37,738 bases of DNA from JBCBTJ01 sp039818665 (GTDB lineage Bacteria > Pseudomonadota > Alphaproteobacteria > Caulobacterales > Hyphomonadaceae), in contig JBCBTJ010000030.1 in assembly GCA_039818665.1 (NCBI GenBank), positions 1-37,738 on the forward strand, read 5' to 3'. Position numbers and translations under genes: made by a program. Within the stretch, counting starts at the first letter, position 1. Each line of letters starts with the position of its first letter. Shown piece by piece: positions 24,102-32,155 of the stretch. Under the pieces are notes generated by a model. The model was not told the DNA's origin and ran no database searches. It was given only the letters and a program-made list of their open reading frames with translations.

Positions 24102-24701
24102 TCAGTCGGACGGGCCGTGCAGGAACCGGACGCCGAAGCCTTTTTCGGTCCGGCGAACCACTTCGCCACGCAAATTGCCGGTCTGGATGATCTCTCCGAT
24201 CATCGGCGCGGCGCCGTCGGTTTCGAACCCGGCGCCCGTGAGCGAGATATCGAGCACCCGGCATTGCAGGCGGCTGCCGTCCTGGCGCGTGATGACGGCC
24301 GGTCCGCTGGCCGCATGGCGCGGGGCTTCGCGGTCTTCGGCCAGGCCGAGCGCATCCTTGTTGAGCAGCCAAGTGAGCCGGTCGGCGAGCTTGTCGCGCT
24401 TGAACGGCGAGATCCGGAACAAGACGGCGAAGCCCTCGGCCGTGCGGCGCACCACCGTCGCGGCGACCCGGCCAAGCCCGTCGAAATAGCACACCACGTT
24501 CGCGCCGAGCGGCGGACGCTGGCGCGCCTCCATAAAGGCGCCGCTGCACGAGATGTTGATCGTGCGCAGGCGGAACTCGTCGCTCGACTCATTCATGAAC
24601 CGGCCGCCAATGCGCAGGTCCAAGCGGCGATGGCGACGGCGCTCGCGCTCTGAGATCGCAGCAGGCGTCGCGATCGCGTTGTCTTCTGCAAGAGCGGTCA
24701 T
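24102..24701 (-). CDS. Tandem PilZ-domain protein
   Basis: 199 aa. The first PilZ domain (about 20-100) has both c-di-GMP signatures: an RxxxR in the basic cluster RRRHRR (21-26) and NxSxxG at 49-54 (NISCSG). The second (about 133-196) keeps DxSxxG (DISLTG, 151-156) but has no RxxxR, so it is probably a non-binding copy. No catalytic domain is attached, so it is a likely c-di-GMP effector or adaptor. ATG 24701 follows GGGAG by about seven bases. Confidence 0.88.
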   Translation of the reverse strand: MTALAEDNAIATPAAISERERRRHRRLDLRIGGRFMNESSDEFRLRTINISCSGAFMEARQRPPLGANVVCYFDGLGRVAATVVRRTAEGFAVLFRISPFKRDKLADRLTWLLNKDALGLAEDREAPRHAASGPAVITRQDGSRLQCRVLDISLTGAGFETDGAAPMIGEIIQTGNLRGEVVRRTEKGFGVRFLHGPSD

Positions 24702-24835
24702 GTCGAACTCCCATGTCCGGCGCAATCCGCCCACCGCGCCAACGCCTTATTTACGGCCATTGTCTTCACAAAGTGTTGCCGGTTTTGCTTCAACTCATCC
24801 AAAGTGTCGTGAAATGAAACGCAGGGATTAAGCAA

Positions 24836-26491
24836 ATGGCCGCTGACGCTCGAGAGTTCGACTATGTGATTGTTGGGGCCGGAAGCGCGGGATGCGTGCT
24901 CGCCAACCGCTTGAGCGCCGACCCGGACGTCACCGTCTGCCTCATCGAGGCCGGCAAAAAAGACAACAGTCTGATGGTGCGGATGCCGGCCGGGGTCGGC
25001 GGTCTGTTGAAAGCGGCCGGCGACCGCAATTGGGGGTTCTGGACCGCGCCGCAGCAGCACATGAACAATCGCGAGCTGTGGTGGCCGCGCGGCAAAGGGT
25101 GGGGCGGGTCGTCCTCCATCAACGGCATGGTCTATATCCGCGGCCATGCGCGCGATTACGACCAATGGCGCCAGCTCGGCCTGCCGGGCTGGTCCTACGC
25201 GGACGTGCTGCCTTACTTCCGGCGTTCCGAGCATTATGAAGGCGGCGCCGACGACCATCACGGGGAGGGCGGCCCGCTCTGGGTGTCCAACAGCCCGCTC
25301 GACAACCCGGTCTACCGCGCCTTCGTTCAGGCGGGCTTGGACGCCGGCCACCCCGCCACCGATGATTTCAACGGCGCTCGCCAGGAAGGCTTCGGGCCCT
25401 ATCAGCGCACCATTCGCGACGGCGAGCGCTGGAGCGCCTCCTTCGGCTATCTGCGCCCAATCGAAAGCGTCCGCGAGAACCTCACCGTCGTCTCCACCGG
25501 CCTTGTGACGCGCGTCGTCATTGAAAACGGGCGCGCCGTCGGCGTCGATGTGGTCGAGGGCAAGCGCGGTCTGCCGCAAACGATCCGCGCGCGCCGCGAG
25601 ACCCTTCTCTGCGCCGGCGCGGTCCAGTCGCCGCAAATCCTCCAGCTCTCCGGCGTCGGCGCGCCGGACGAGCTGCGCGCTTTGGGGCTCGAAGTCAAAA
25701 GCGAAAGCCCGGATGTCGGCAAGAACCTCCAGGACCATCTCGACGTCACCGTCATTCACGAAATGACCCAGCCGCTCTCGGCCTATTCGGCCCAGGCCGG
25801 CATCAAGAAGATCGCGGTCGGCCTCGATTATATGATCCGCCGCAAAGGCGTCGGGCGCGAGAATTTCCTGCAGGCCGGCGCCTTCCTCAAATCCCGCGAA
25901 GGCCTCGACCGGCCGGACATCCAGCTTCACCTGGTCAACGCCATCGTGCTCGACCACGCCAAGGAGACGGTCGAAAAAGACGGCTTCACCGTCCACGCCT
26001 GCCAGCTGCGCCCCGAAAGCCGCGGCGAGATCAAGCTGCGCTCGGTCGACCCCTTCGCCGCGCCGGTCATCGACCCGAACTATCTCGCCGCGGAGGAAGA
26101 CCGCCGCGTCATGCGCGAGTCGGTGAAAATGGTGCGCGAGATCTGCGGGCAAAACGCGCTCGCGCCGTATCGCGGGCCCGAGATCATGCCCGGCGAGTCC
26201 GTTCGGACCGACGAGGAGATCGACGCCTTCGTCCGCGGGAAGGGCGAGACGATCTATCACCCCGTCGGCACGGTCCGCATGGGCGCGGACGACAAAGCGC
26301 CGCTCGACGCCGAGCTCCGCGTGCGCGGGGTCGAAGGGCTCCGCGTCGTCGACGCCTCCGTCATGCCGACCTTGATCGGCGGCAACACCAATGCGCCGAC
26401 CATCATGATCGCCGAGAAAGCCGCCGACATGATCCTCGGCCGTCAGCCCCTCCGCACGGAAGCCGCCCCGATCGAAGACGCGCTCGTTTAG
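24836..26491 (+). CDS. GMC-family FAD oxidoreductase (choline dehydrogenase-like)
   Basis: 551 aa. FAD-binding YVIVGAGSAGCVLANRL near residue 10, the GMC signature 1 region WWPRGKGWGGSSSINGM, signature 2 GAVQSPQILQLSGVG and the C-terminal catalytic pair His475 (YHPVGTVRMG) and Asn517 (GGNTNAPT). It resembles BetA and alkane-derived alcohol dehydrogenases; no betaine aldehyde dehydrogenase or BetI regulator is adjacent, so the choline assignment is not made. No signal peptide. ATG 24836 follows AGGGA. The N-terminal side of the gene is in a 134-base gap divergent from the PilZ gene. Confidence 0.92.
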   Translation: MAADAREFDYVIVGAGSAGCVLANRLSADPDVTVCLIEAGKKDNSLMVRMPAGVGGLLKAAGDRNWGFWTAPQQHMNNRELWWPRGKGWGGSSSINGMVYIRGHARDYDQWRQLGLPGWSYADVLPYFRRSEHYEGGADDHHGEGGPLWVSNSPLDNPVYRAFVQAGLDAGHPATDDFNGARQEGFGPYQRTIRDGERWSASFGYLRPIESVRENLTVVSTGLVTRVVIENGRAVGVDVVEGKRGLPQTIRARRETLLCAGAVQSPQILQLSGVGAPDELRALGLEVKSESPDVGKNLQDHLDVTVIHEMTQPLSAYSAQAGIKKIAVGLDYMIRRKGVGRENFLQAGAFLKSREGLDRPDIQLHLVNAIVLDHAKETVEKDGFTVHACQLRPESRGEIKLRSVDPFAAPVIDPNYLAAEEDRRVMRESVKMVREICGQNALAPYRGPEIMPGESVRTDEEIDAFVRGKGETIYHPVGTVRMGADDKAPLDAELRVRGVEGLRVVDASVMPTLIGGNTNAPTIMIAEKAADMILGRQPLRTEAAPIEDALV

Positions 26492-26532
26492 CGGCGCGGA
26501 ACAGGGCCTAACGCCCGGCCAGATACGGCCTA

Positions 26533-26575
26533 TTGACATGGTTTAGCATTAAACTAATATAGTTTATATCTAAAC
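26533..26575 (+). promoter_or_regulatory. Promoter with double MarR-type operator
   Basis: A consensus -35 TTGACA (26533-26538) is followed by AT-rich -10 candidates: TAATAT at 26555-26560 (16-base spacing) or TATAGT at 26558-26563 (19). Two palindromes of the same form GTTTA-N4-TAAAC lie at 26541-26554 and 26562-26575; their centres are 21 bases apart, two helical turns. They cover the spacer and the -10/+1 region. The marR gene is the second gene downstream. Confidence 0.8.
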
Positions 26576-26590
26576 CATATGGAGACAGGC

Positions 26591-27730
26591 ATGGCGACGA
26601 GGCGCGGCGTTTTGAAACTGGTGGGCGGCGGCGTGGTGCTGGCGGCGGGCTCGGTCGGCGGCTTCGTCGCGCTCAACCAGCCCTCGCGATCGGCCCGCGC
26701 GCCCTGGCGTGACGCCGGGCGGGAGACGGAGTATCGCCGCCGCGCGCTCTCCTACGCGCTGCTCGCGCCCAACCCGCACAATCGCCAGTCTTGGCTGGTC
26801 AGCTTGGACGGCGAGGACGCGCTGACGCTCTATTGCGATCTGGGCCGCCGCCTGCCGGAAACCGATCCCTACGACCGCCAAATCACCATCGGCTGCGGCG
26901 CCTTCCTCGAACTCCTCCGCCTCGCCGCGGCCGAAGACGGCTATTTGGCGGAGATCACCCCGTTCCCGGACGGCGAGGACATGGCGACCCTCGACGCTCG
27001 TCCTGTCGCGCGCGTCTCCTTCACGCCGAACGCCGCCGAGCCCGACCCGCTCTTCGCCCATGTCTTGGATCGCCGGTCCAACAAAGAGGTCTATGAGGCC
27101 CGCGACGTCGACCCGGGCGCGCTCGTCGCGCTCACCGGCTCGGCGCGCGTGTTCGGCGTGTCGGCGGACTCAGTCGGCAACACCGATCTCGCCGCGCGTC
27201 TGCGCGACCTCACATGGCGCGCCCACGTCAAGGAAGTGACCACGCCCGCGGCCAATATGGAATCCGTCGACCTCATGCGGATCGGGGCGAGGGAGGTTGC
27301 GGAAAACCCCGACGGCATCGAGCTGGAAGGCCCAATGATCGCCGCCGGTCGCCTCATCGGCATGGTGAACCGCGAACAGCTCGCCGACCCGGCCTCCCCG
27401 GGCTTCAAACAGGGCCTCGCTCTCTACGAAGCCATGGCCCAGTCGGCCCGCGCTTTCGCCTGGCTCGCCAATGACGGCGACACGCGGATCGAACAGCTGA
27501 ACGCCGGTCGCGCCTATTTGCGTTTCAATCTCACCGCCACCGAGCTCGGCCTCGGCATCCATCCCTGGAGCCAGGCCCTCCAGGAATATCCCGAAATGTC
27601 GGACCTTTACGACGAAGCCCATGACTTGATCGGCGGCGGGAAGCGGCTTCAGATGCTGGTCCGCGTCGGCTACGCGCCCGACATCATGCCGACGCCGCGC
27701 CGCGGTCTCGATGCGCACCTGATGAGCTGA
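26591..27730 (+). CDS. Tat-exported nitroreductase-family protein (Acg-like)
   Basis: 379 aa from ATG 26591, which has GGAG six bases upstream; an in-frame ATG at 26579 has no ribosome-binding site. The N-terminus MATRRGVLKLVGGGVVLAAG is a twin-arginine signal, implying export as a folded flavoprotein. The mature part has SYALLAPNPHNRQSW, DRQITIGCGAFLELLRLAA, DRRSNKEVY and a late HPWSQALQEYPEM, the arrangement of the long, Acg-type nitroreductases. Two-domain members of this type may have lost enzymatic activity (family knowledge), so a redox or flavin-sequestering role is possible. It is co-transcribed with the MarR gene. Confidence 0.85.
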   Translation: MATRRGVLKLVGGGVVLAAGSVGGFVALNQPSRSARAPWRDAGRETEYRRRALSYALLAPNPHNRQSWLVSLDGEDALTLYCDLGRRLPETDPYDRQITIGCGAFLELLRLAAAEDGYLAEITPFPDGEDMATLDARPVARVSFTPNAAEPDPLFAHVLDRRSNKEVYEARDVDPGALVALTGSARVFGVSADSVGNTDLAARLRDLTWRAHVKEVTTPAANMESVDLMRIGAREVAENPDGIELEGPMIAAGRLIGMVNREQLADPASPGFKQGLALYEAMAQSARAFAWLANDGDTRIEQLNAGRAYLRFNLTATELGLGIHPWSQALQEYPEMSDLYDEAHDLIGGGKRLQMLVRVGYAPDIMPTPRRGLDAHLMS

Positions 27731-27744
27731 AAGGCCAATTTTTT

Positions 27745-28194
27745 TTGGACGGACAGGACGATCCCACAGGTATCTATTTCGCGCTCTTCAACGAGATCGG
27801 GATCATCGACCAATTGGCGACGACGCGCTTCGAACGCGTGCTCCCGCATGATCTGACAGTCGCCCAATTCGGCGTGCTCAATCATTTCGCCCGTCTCGGC
27901 GGCGAGCGGTCGCCGGCGCGTCTCGCGGCGGCCTTCCAGGTGACCAAAGCGGCGATGACCAACATTGTCGGTAAGTTGGAGGGCAAAGGCTTCCTCGCCG
28001 TCCGCCCGGACCCGGAAGACGGTCGCGGCAAGCTGGTCAGCTTAACCGGCCAAGGCCGCGCTGCGCGCGAGGATGCGATCGCCGCATCGGGGCCGGCCTT
28101 CGCCGACGTGCTGGCGGCCCTGTCCCGCCAGGATGTCGAAACCGTCCTGCCGATCCTCCAAAAGCTCCGCGTCTGGCTGGACGAGGCGCGCTAA
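27745..28194 (+). CDS. MarR-family transcriptional regulator
   Basis: 149 aa winged helix-turn-helix: LTVAQFGVLNHFARLGGE, then SPARLAAAFQVTKAAMTNIVGKLEGKGFL as the recognition helix and VRPDPEDGRGKLVSLTGQGRAA as the wing, where Asp-Arg-x2-Lys is typical. N- and C-terminal helices for dimerisation flank it. The start is a TTG (27745) right at the end of an eight-T run, about ten bases after AAAGG; it begins 14 bases after the nitroreductase stop. The two operators before the nitroreductase are the expected targets, giving an autoregulated unit. Confidence 0.9.
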   Translation: MDGQDDPTGIYFALFNEIGIIDQLATTRFERVLPHDLTVAQFGVLNHFARLGGERSPARLAAAFQVTKAAMTNIVGKLEGKGFLAVRPDPEDGRGKLVSLTGQGRAAREDAIAASGPAFADVLAALSRQDVETVLPILQKLRVWLDEAR

Positions 28195-28661
28195 AGCGTA
28201 CGCCAAAACGCCATTGAGTCTCGAATATGGTTGAGGTCTTCGCTGAGAGCGGTCGCCTGCGCGCGCCAGCCGGTCGGCGCGAAGGTCGGCTGCACCACCG
28301 CGAGATGCTCGACAGCGCGCACCGCGGCGTCGAGCAGGTCCGGAACCTCGTTGAGCCAGACGCCGTGGCCTTCCGGCGGCATGTGAAGGAATGCGTTTCG
28401 AAGCTCCATCAGCCGTTCGAACCGCGCCTGATCTTCGCCCGCCAGGTTATAGCGAAACGGCGGCGCCAAGGGCTCCTCGTCGGAGACGCGCAACAACAGC
28501 TCGAGCAAGCTCACCAAATGGGCGGACGGCGCTTCCGCATCCTCCTCGTCGGCCCGTTTGGTTTTCCAAAGGTCGGCTTTGCGCCGCGCCTCGTCCGAGG
28601 CGCCTGCGCCTTGCAAGGCCGCCACGCAAGCGTTTTGGGTCATGAGAACCGCGCCGATCAC
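28191..28661 (-). CDS. Uncharacterised protein with HEPN-like RNxxxH motif
   Basis: 156 aa from the first canonical start (GTG 28661). All-helical appearance; the key segment is ELRNAFLHMPPEGHGVW, an Arg-Asn-x3-His motif as found in HEPN nucleases and their relatives, followed by NEVPDLLDAAVRAVEHL. The reading frame continues upstream with protein-like sequence (FQTDPRRELIETARF ...) for 38 codons before reaching the end of the GFA gene, yet contains no ATG, GTG or TTG. A CTG at 28775, overlapping the GFA stop, would give 194 aa. Calling it an RNase toxin would be speculative; it could be a structural HEPN-fold member. Its stop interlocks with that of marR. Confidence 0.65.
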   Translation of the reverse strand: MIGAVLMTQNACVAALQGAGASDEARRKADLWKTKRADEEDAEAPSAHLVSLLELLLRVSDEEPLAPPFRYNLAGEDQARFERLMELRNAFLHMPPEGHGVWLNEVPDLLDAAVRAVEHLAVVQPTFAPTGWRAQATALSEDLNHIRDSMAFWRTL

Positions 28662-28767
28662 CAGCCACCGGATCGAGGCCGAGTCCTCCGGCGCCAGGCC
28701 GGCATGGGCCGCCGTGAAACGAGCGGTTTCGATGAGTTCGCGGCGAGGGTCGGTTTGAAAGCGTTGG

Positions 28768-29229
28768 CTAAGCAGGGCGCGCGCCCCGTTCGCTGAAGGC
28801 GGCCATGATCGGCGGAAAGTCTTCCGGTCCGGGAAAGCCGTCGAAGCTCATCTCCGCGCCGCTTTCCACGCCTGGCAGTTTCTCGGCGGCCGCGATATCG
28901 ACGAAAGGTCGGACCCAGCTCGCGTCCTCCAAAAGGGTCGGCCGGAAATTGACGAAGTCCATCCCCGCCGGGCGCGTGAACACCCAGCCTTTGCAATGGG
29001 GACAGTAGTATTGCTTGTGCTCGCGGTGCAGTCCGCCGGTTACAGGCTCGCCGCGGGTCACTTCGAACCCGTCCGACGGCACGAGGAAAGAGATTGAATA
29101 GGGGCCGCTCGTCAGTTTTTGGCAGCCAGTGCAGTGGCACGCCATTGAAACGAGCGGCGGTTTGGTCACGCGCATCTGGACCTGCCCGCAAATGCAGCTC
29201 GCCGACCAAGGCAGCCTCCACTCGCTCAT
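28768..29229 (-). CDS. GFA/CENP-V-family zinc protein
   Basis: 153 aa of the glutathione-dependent formaldehyde-activating enzyme fold (Mss4-like). Zinc-binding cysteines: Cys12 and Cys14 (CICG), Cys31, Cys33 and Cys36 (CHCTGC), Cys76 and Cys79 (CPHC), the standard set of seven. Most members have unproven activity; formaldehyde-glutathione adduct formation has been claimed for one and disputed. ATG 29229 follows AAGGAGG. It lies between two unknown genes in the same direction and may share a transcript with the HEPN-like gene, whose frame begins before the GFA stop. Confidence 0.88.
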   Translation of the reverse strand: MSEWRLPWSASCICGQVQMRVTKPPLVSMACHCTGCQKLTSGPYSISFLVPSDGFEVTRGEPVTGGLHREHKQYYCPHCKGWVFTRPAGMDFVNFRPTLLEDASWVRPFVDIAAAEKLPGVESGAEMSFDGFPGPEDFPPIMAAFSERGARPA

Positions 29230-29263
29230 GCGCGCCTCCTTGACCAAAGACGCCGCCTCGCCA

Positions 29264-29662
29264 TCAAGCCCAGCGACGCGCCAATGGACCGTCCGCGCCG
29301 ACGCATCGCGACCAGCCGGGCTTGTCTCCCGGCCCGAGCGCGCCGATCGGCGTTTCGTCGATATAGAGAATGAACCGGCCCTCGTCGCTGTCATAGGCCG
29401 CCGAATAACGCCCGAGGTCTGTGACGGCGGCCACTTCGGCGCCTGTCAAACACTCCTCTGGGTTGAGGTAGGGCGGCGCTGCGCCCGTCTTCCAGGGCGG
29501 CGCGTCGGGCGAGGGATGGCGATTGGCGAGCCATAGATCCCCGACAATGCCTTTGCGCTCGTCGAGCACATAGGCGTAGAGCACCCGGCCGTCGTCCTCG
29601 ACGATGAGGTCCAGGCCGCCGCTACGGCAAAGCCGCCTTAGATCGCTTTCGACATATCCCAT
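29264..29662 (-). CDS. Uncharacterised 132-aa protein
   Basis: No signal peptide or membrane segment. It contains LDLIVEDDGRVLYAYVLDE, then RFILYIDETPIGALGPGDK and a C-terminal WSRCVGADGPLARRWA; the first two look like beta-hairpin pairs, and the composition is acidic with many Gly and Pro. I do not recognise a family. ATG 29662 is preceded by GGGAT. It is 34 bases upstream of the GFA gene on the same strand. Confidence 0.6.
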   Translation of the reverse strand: MGYVESDLRRLCRSGGLDLIVEDDGRVLYAYVLDERKGIVGDLWLANRHPSPDAPPWKTGAAPPYLNPEECLTGAEVAAVTDLGRYSAAYDSDEGRFILYIDETPIGALGPGDKPGWSRCVGADGPLARRWA

Positions 29663-29799
29663 GACTATCCCGTGGCCGCCTCCGGCCCAGGCATGGCGCT
29701 CGCCGCATGCGCGACAGGCAGTGTCATTTGCGTCCCCGCGTCACTCGTTACTGGCGCGACGCTGAGGCTCGACCGTGTCGAGAATAAGGCGAGCGCGCC

Positions 29800-31719
29800 C
29801 TAATATCCGCCGGCGGTTCCGTCCTTGCGCATCTCTGTCGCGGCGATCCAGGCGCCGGTCTCGAAATCACGCATAACGGCCTGATATCCCCCGCCATTCG
29901 CTTGGCAGCATTGCACGGAATGGCCGCGCGCTTCCAGCTCGGAACGCACCTCCTCCGGAAAGCCGCTTTCCAGGAGGACGCGGCCCATATCGGCGCGGCA
30001 GTCCTCGGCGTTGAGATCGTCGGTCGGCTCGCAGCCGCCGCGATGCTCCCACCGCGCCGCGTCGCCGGCCTCCTGCAGGCCCATGTCATAGTCGATCAGA
30101 TTGAGGATGATCTGAACATGCCCCTGCGGTTGCATCCCGCCGCCCATCAGCCCGAAGCTTAGCCAGGGCAGGAAGGGGCAGGCCTGCTCGAACGGTTCGG
30201 CGCGCACCTGGCAGCTGGGCATGTCGCGCTTGAAGGCGAAGGCCGGAATGATGGTGTGGAACGGGCGCTTGCCGGGTTCGAACACGTTCGGATGGTCCGG
30301 ATCGAGCGAGAAGAGCTGGCCGCGGTCCTGGAACATGAAGCCCAGCCCGTCCGGCACCAGGCCCGCGCCCATGCCGCGGAAGTTCGACTGGATCAACGAG
30401 ACCATCATCCCGTTCTCGTCGGCGACCGTCAGATAGGTCGTGTCGCCGTCCTGCAGCTTCAGCTCGGCGTCGAGCACGGCGGCGCGGTCGAGCGTGAAAC
30501 CGGTGATCCCATGGGCCGTGGGCGCGGCCTCGTCGGCCGGGATCATCGCTTCGGTTTGATAGACCTCGGCGGCGCCGCCCGGATCCTCCATGGCCTGATT
30601 GAGGTCGATGAAGGTCGCATTGTGCTTCTGCGCCAAGGGATCGACAAAATGGCGCGGATCGAGATCGTGAAACGCCGGATCGGCATAGCTTCGCGCCCGG
30701 ATCTCAAACGCCAAACGCTTGGCTTCGATCTGCGCCATCAGGCTGTCCGCGCTTGCGAAGCCCATCTCGCGCATGTCGAAGCCTTCGAGCATTTGCAGCA
30801 TCTGCAGCGCGGCGATCCCCTGCGTGTTGGGCGGCAGCTGGCAGACTTTGGACTCACGATAGTCGACGCAGATCGGATCGACCCATTCGCCCTCATGGGC
30901 GGCGAAATCCTCATAGCGCAGATACCCGCCGATCCGCTCGAAATAGGCCCCCATCGTCTCGGCCATGTCGCCTATGTAGAAGACATCGCGGCCTTCCTCG
31001 CCGATGCGGCGCAGCGTGTTCCCGAGGTCCGGGTTCTTAAAGAGAGAGCCTTCCCGCGGGACCGGCGAGAAGAAGGTCTCCACCGCATTGTCATATTCTT
31101 CGAGCATGCCGCTCTCATAGGCTTCGGCGAAGCGGCGGGGGCCGAACTCCCAATAGAACGCGATGACTTCGGGGATCGGCGCGCCGGCGTAAGCGTAATA
31201 GACCGCGTCCGCCATATTGTCCGACATGGGCAGCTTTCCGAACTTCTCATGCAGGGCGAACCAGCCGTCCACCGTGCCCGGCACGGAGACGGACGCCGCG
31301 CCGAAAGGCGGGATCTCCTCGCCGTCCATAAACTCGTCGGCCTTGGCCTGCATGTCCTCCAGCGTCGCGCCCATCGGGCTGCGGCCGGAGCCGTTATAGC
31401 CGTACAGCGTCTGCGTCTCCGGGTCCCACACCATGGCGAAGAGGTCCCCGCCGATGCCGTTTCCAGTCGGCTCCACAAGGCCCAGCACCGCGTTCGCGGC
31501 GATGGCCGCATCGACCGCCGACCCGCCCCGGCGCATCACGTCGAGCGCCGTCTGCGTCGCCAGCGGATGGGCGGTGGCGGCGGCCGCGCGCGGGGCGACG
31601 ACGGCCGAGCGCATCCCATGCTCGCGGCCCGACGGCATGCGGTCGCCTTGGATCGGCTCAGCAAGGCCGGGCAGGGCGCAGCCCGCAAAAGCCGCAAGCG
31701 CGGCGACAACAGATCTCAT
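29800..31719 (-). CDS. Gamma-glutamyltransferase-family protein (YwrD-like)
   Basis: 639 aa N-terminal nucleophile hydrolase, exported. The signal peptide MRSVVAALAAFAGCALPGLA contains a Cys14 with a non-canonical lipobox. The large-subunit region has THPLA-type ATAHPLATQTAL, GLVEPTGNGIGGDLF and PPNTQGIAALQMLQML. The autoprocessing site would be Thr427 in GDTTYLTVADENG, where the usual Thr-Thr-His is Thr-Thr-Tyr, as in YwrD-type members. The small subunit keeps QSNFRGMGAGLVP, KRPFHTIIPAF and GGGMQPQGHVQIILNLIDYDM. It probably cleaves gamma-glutamyl bonds in the periplasm. Start ATG 31719 is four bases after the TIGR02301 gene, so the two are an operon. Confidence 0.92.
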   Translation of the reverse strand: MRSVVAALAAFAGCALPGLAEPIQGDRMPSGREHGMRSAVVAPRAAAATAHPLATQTALDVMRRGGSAVDAAIAANAVLGLVEPTGNGIGGDLFAMVWDPETQTLYGYNGSGRSPMGATLEDMQAKADEFMDGEEIPPFGAASVSVPGTVDGWFALHEKFGKLPMSDNMADAVYYAYAGAPIPEVIAFYWEFGPRRFAEAYESGMLEEYDNAVETFFSPVPREGSLFKNPDLGNTLRRIGEEGRDVFYIGDMAETMGAYFERIGGYLRYEDFAAHEGEWVDPICVDYRESKVCQLPPNTQGIAALQMLQMLEGFDMREMGFASADSLMAQIEAKRLAFEIRARSYADPAFHDLDPRHFVDPLAQKHNATFIDLNQAMEDPGGAAEVYQTEAMIPADEAAPTAHGITGFTLDRAAVLDAELKLQDGDTTYLTVADENGMMVSLIQSNFRGMGAGLVPDGLGFMFQDRGQLFSLDPDHPNVFEPGKRPFHTIIPAFAFKRDMPSCQVRAEPFEQACPFLPWLSFGLMGGGMQPQGHVQIILNLIDYDMGLQEAGDAARWEHRGGCEPTDDLNAEDCRADMGRVLLESGFPEEVRSELEARGHSVQCCQANGGGYQAVMRDFETGAWIAATEMRKDGTAGGY

Positions 31720-31723
31720 CAAC

Positions 31724-32155
31724 TCAGTTCCCCTGCGTGGGTTTCGGGAAGAAATAGGTCGCCAGCCGGTCGGCCAGCACGCGGCCCTCGGCGGCATAGC
31801 GCGCTTCGGCCTCGCGCGCGGTCTCATTGCAGCGCCCGCGCGTCTGCAGCTCGTCGGAATAGGAGTCGTTGAACGCGTTCACCATGGACCGGCGCAGCGT
31901 CGTCGCCTCGGGCGCCTCGAGCTCCAAGAGCTCCCGCATGAAGCCGCGCCAGTGCTGGTCGCCCCGCCCATTGCACCGGATTCGGATCGCATGGGCCCGC
32001 CCGATCACGCCGGACAGGCTCACCACGTCGCGCAAATAACCCGGATCGCGCAATTGCGTTTGGGCCGACGCGCTGGACGGGCCGGCCGTCCATAAGCTAG
32101 CTGCAAGGACGCATGCGGCGAGGAAAGGGCGCACGTGATCGACCTTTTGATTCAT
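31724..32155 (-). CDS. TIGR02301-family exported protein
   Basis: 143 aa with a signal peptide (FLAACVLAASLWTAGPSSASA). The mature part reads LRDVVSLSGVIGRAHAIRIRC, then HWRGFMRELLELEAPEATTLRR, MVNAFNDSYS and CNETAREAEARYAAEG, the pattern of the alphaproteobacterial TIGR02301 family with its paired cysteines (function unknown). Two starts compete: ATG 32155 (AAGG upstream, overlapping the divergent dehydrogenase by 21 bases) or GTG 32134 within the CACGTG shared with the dehydrogenase start. I report the longer one. Confidence 0.78.
   Translation of the reverse strand: MNQKVDHVRPFLAACVLAASLWTAGPSSASAQTQLRDPGYLRDVVSLSGVIGRAHAIRIRCNGRGDQHWRGFMRELLELEAPEATTLRRSMVNAFNDSYSDELQTRGRCNETAREAEARYAAEGRVLADRLATYFFPKPTQGN

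Noticed and set aside
24836..26491. Choline dehydrogenase BetA, tied to the betaine-type transporter
   Set aside because: No betB or betI nearby and the transporter is more than 5 kb away; the GMC family is too broad for that name.
27739..27746. Eight-T run as a terminator between the nitroreductase and marR
   Set aside because: No GC-rich stem precedes it, and the marR start codon uses its last two T; it is more likely part of the translation initiation region.
28191..29662. Toxin-antitoxin pair formed by the RNxxxH protein and its neighbours
   Set aside because: The neighbour is a GFA-fold zinc protein, not a nucleotidyltransferase (MNT) or known antitoxin, and no second small partner is visible, so a TA call is not supported.
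30256..31872. Long plus-strand frame (538 codons) opposite the gamma-glutamyltransferase
   Set aside because: The minus-strand product has complete family motifs and a signal peptide; the opposite frame has none and reflects codon bias.
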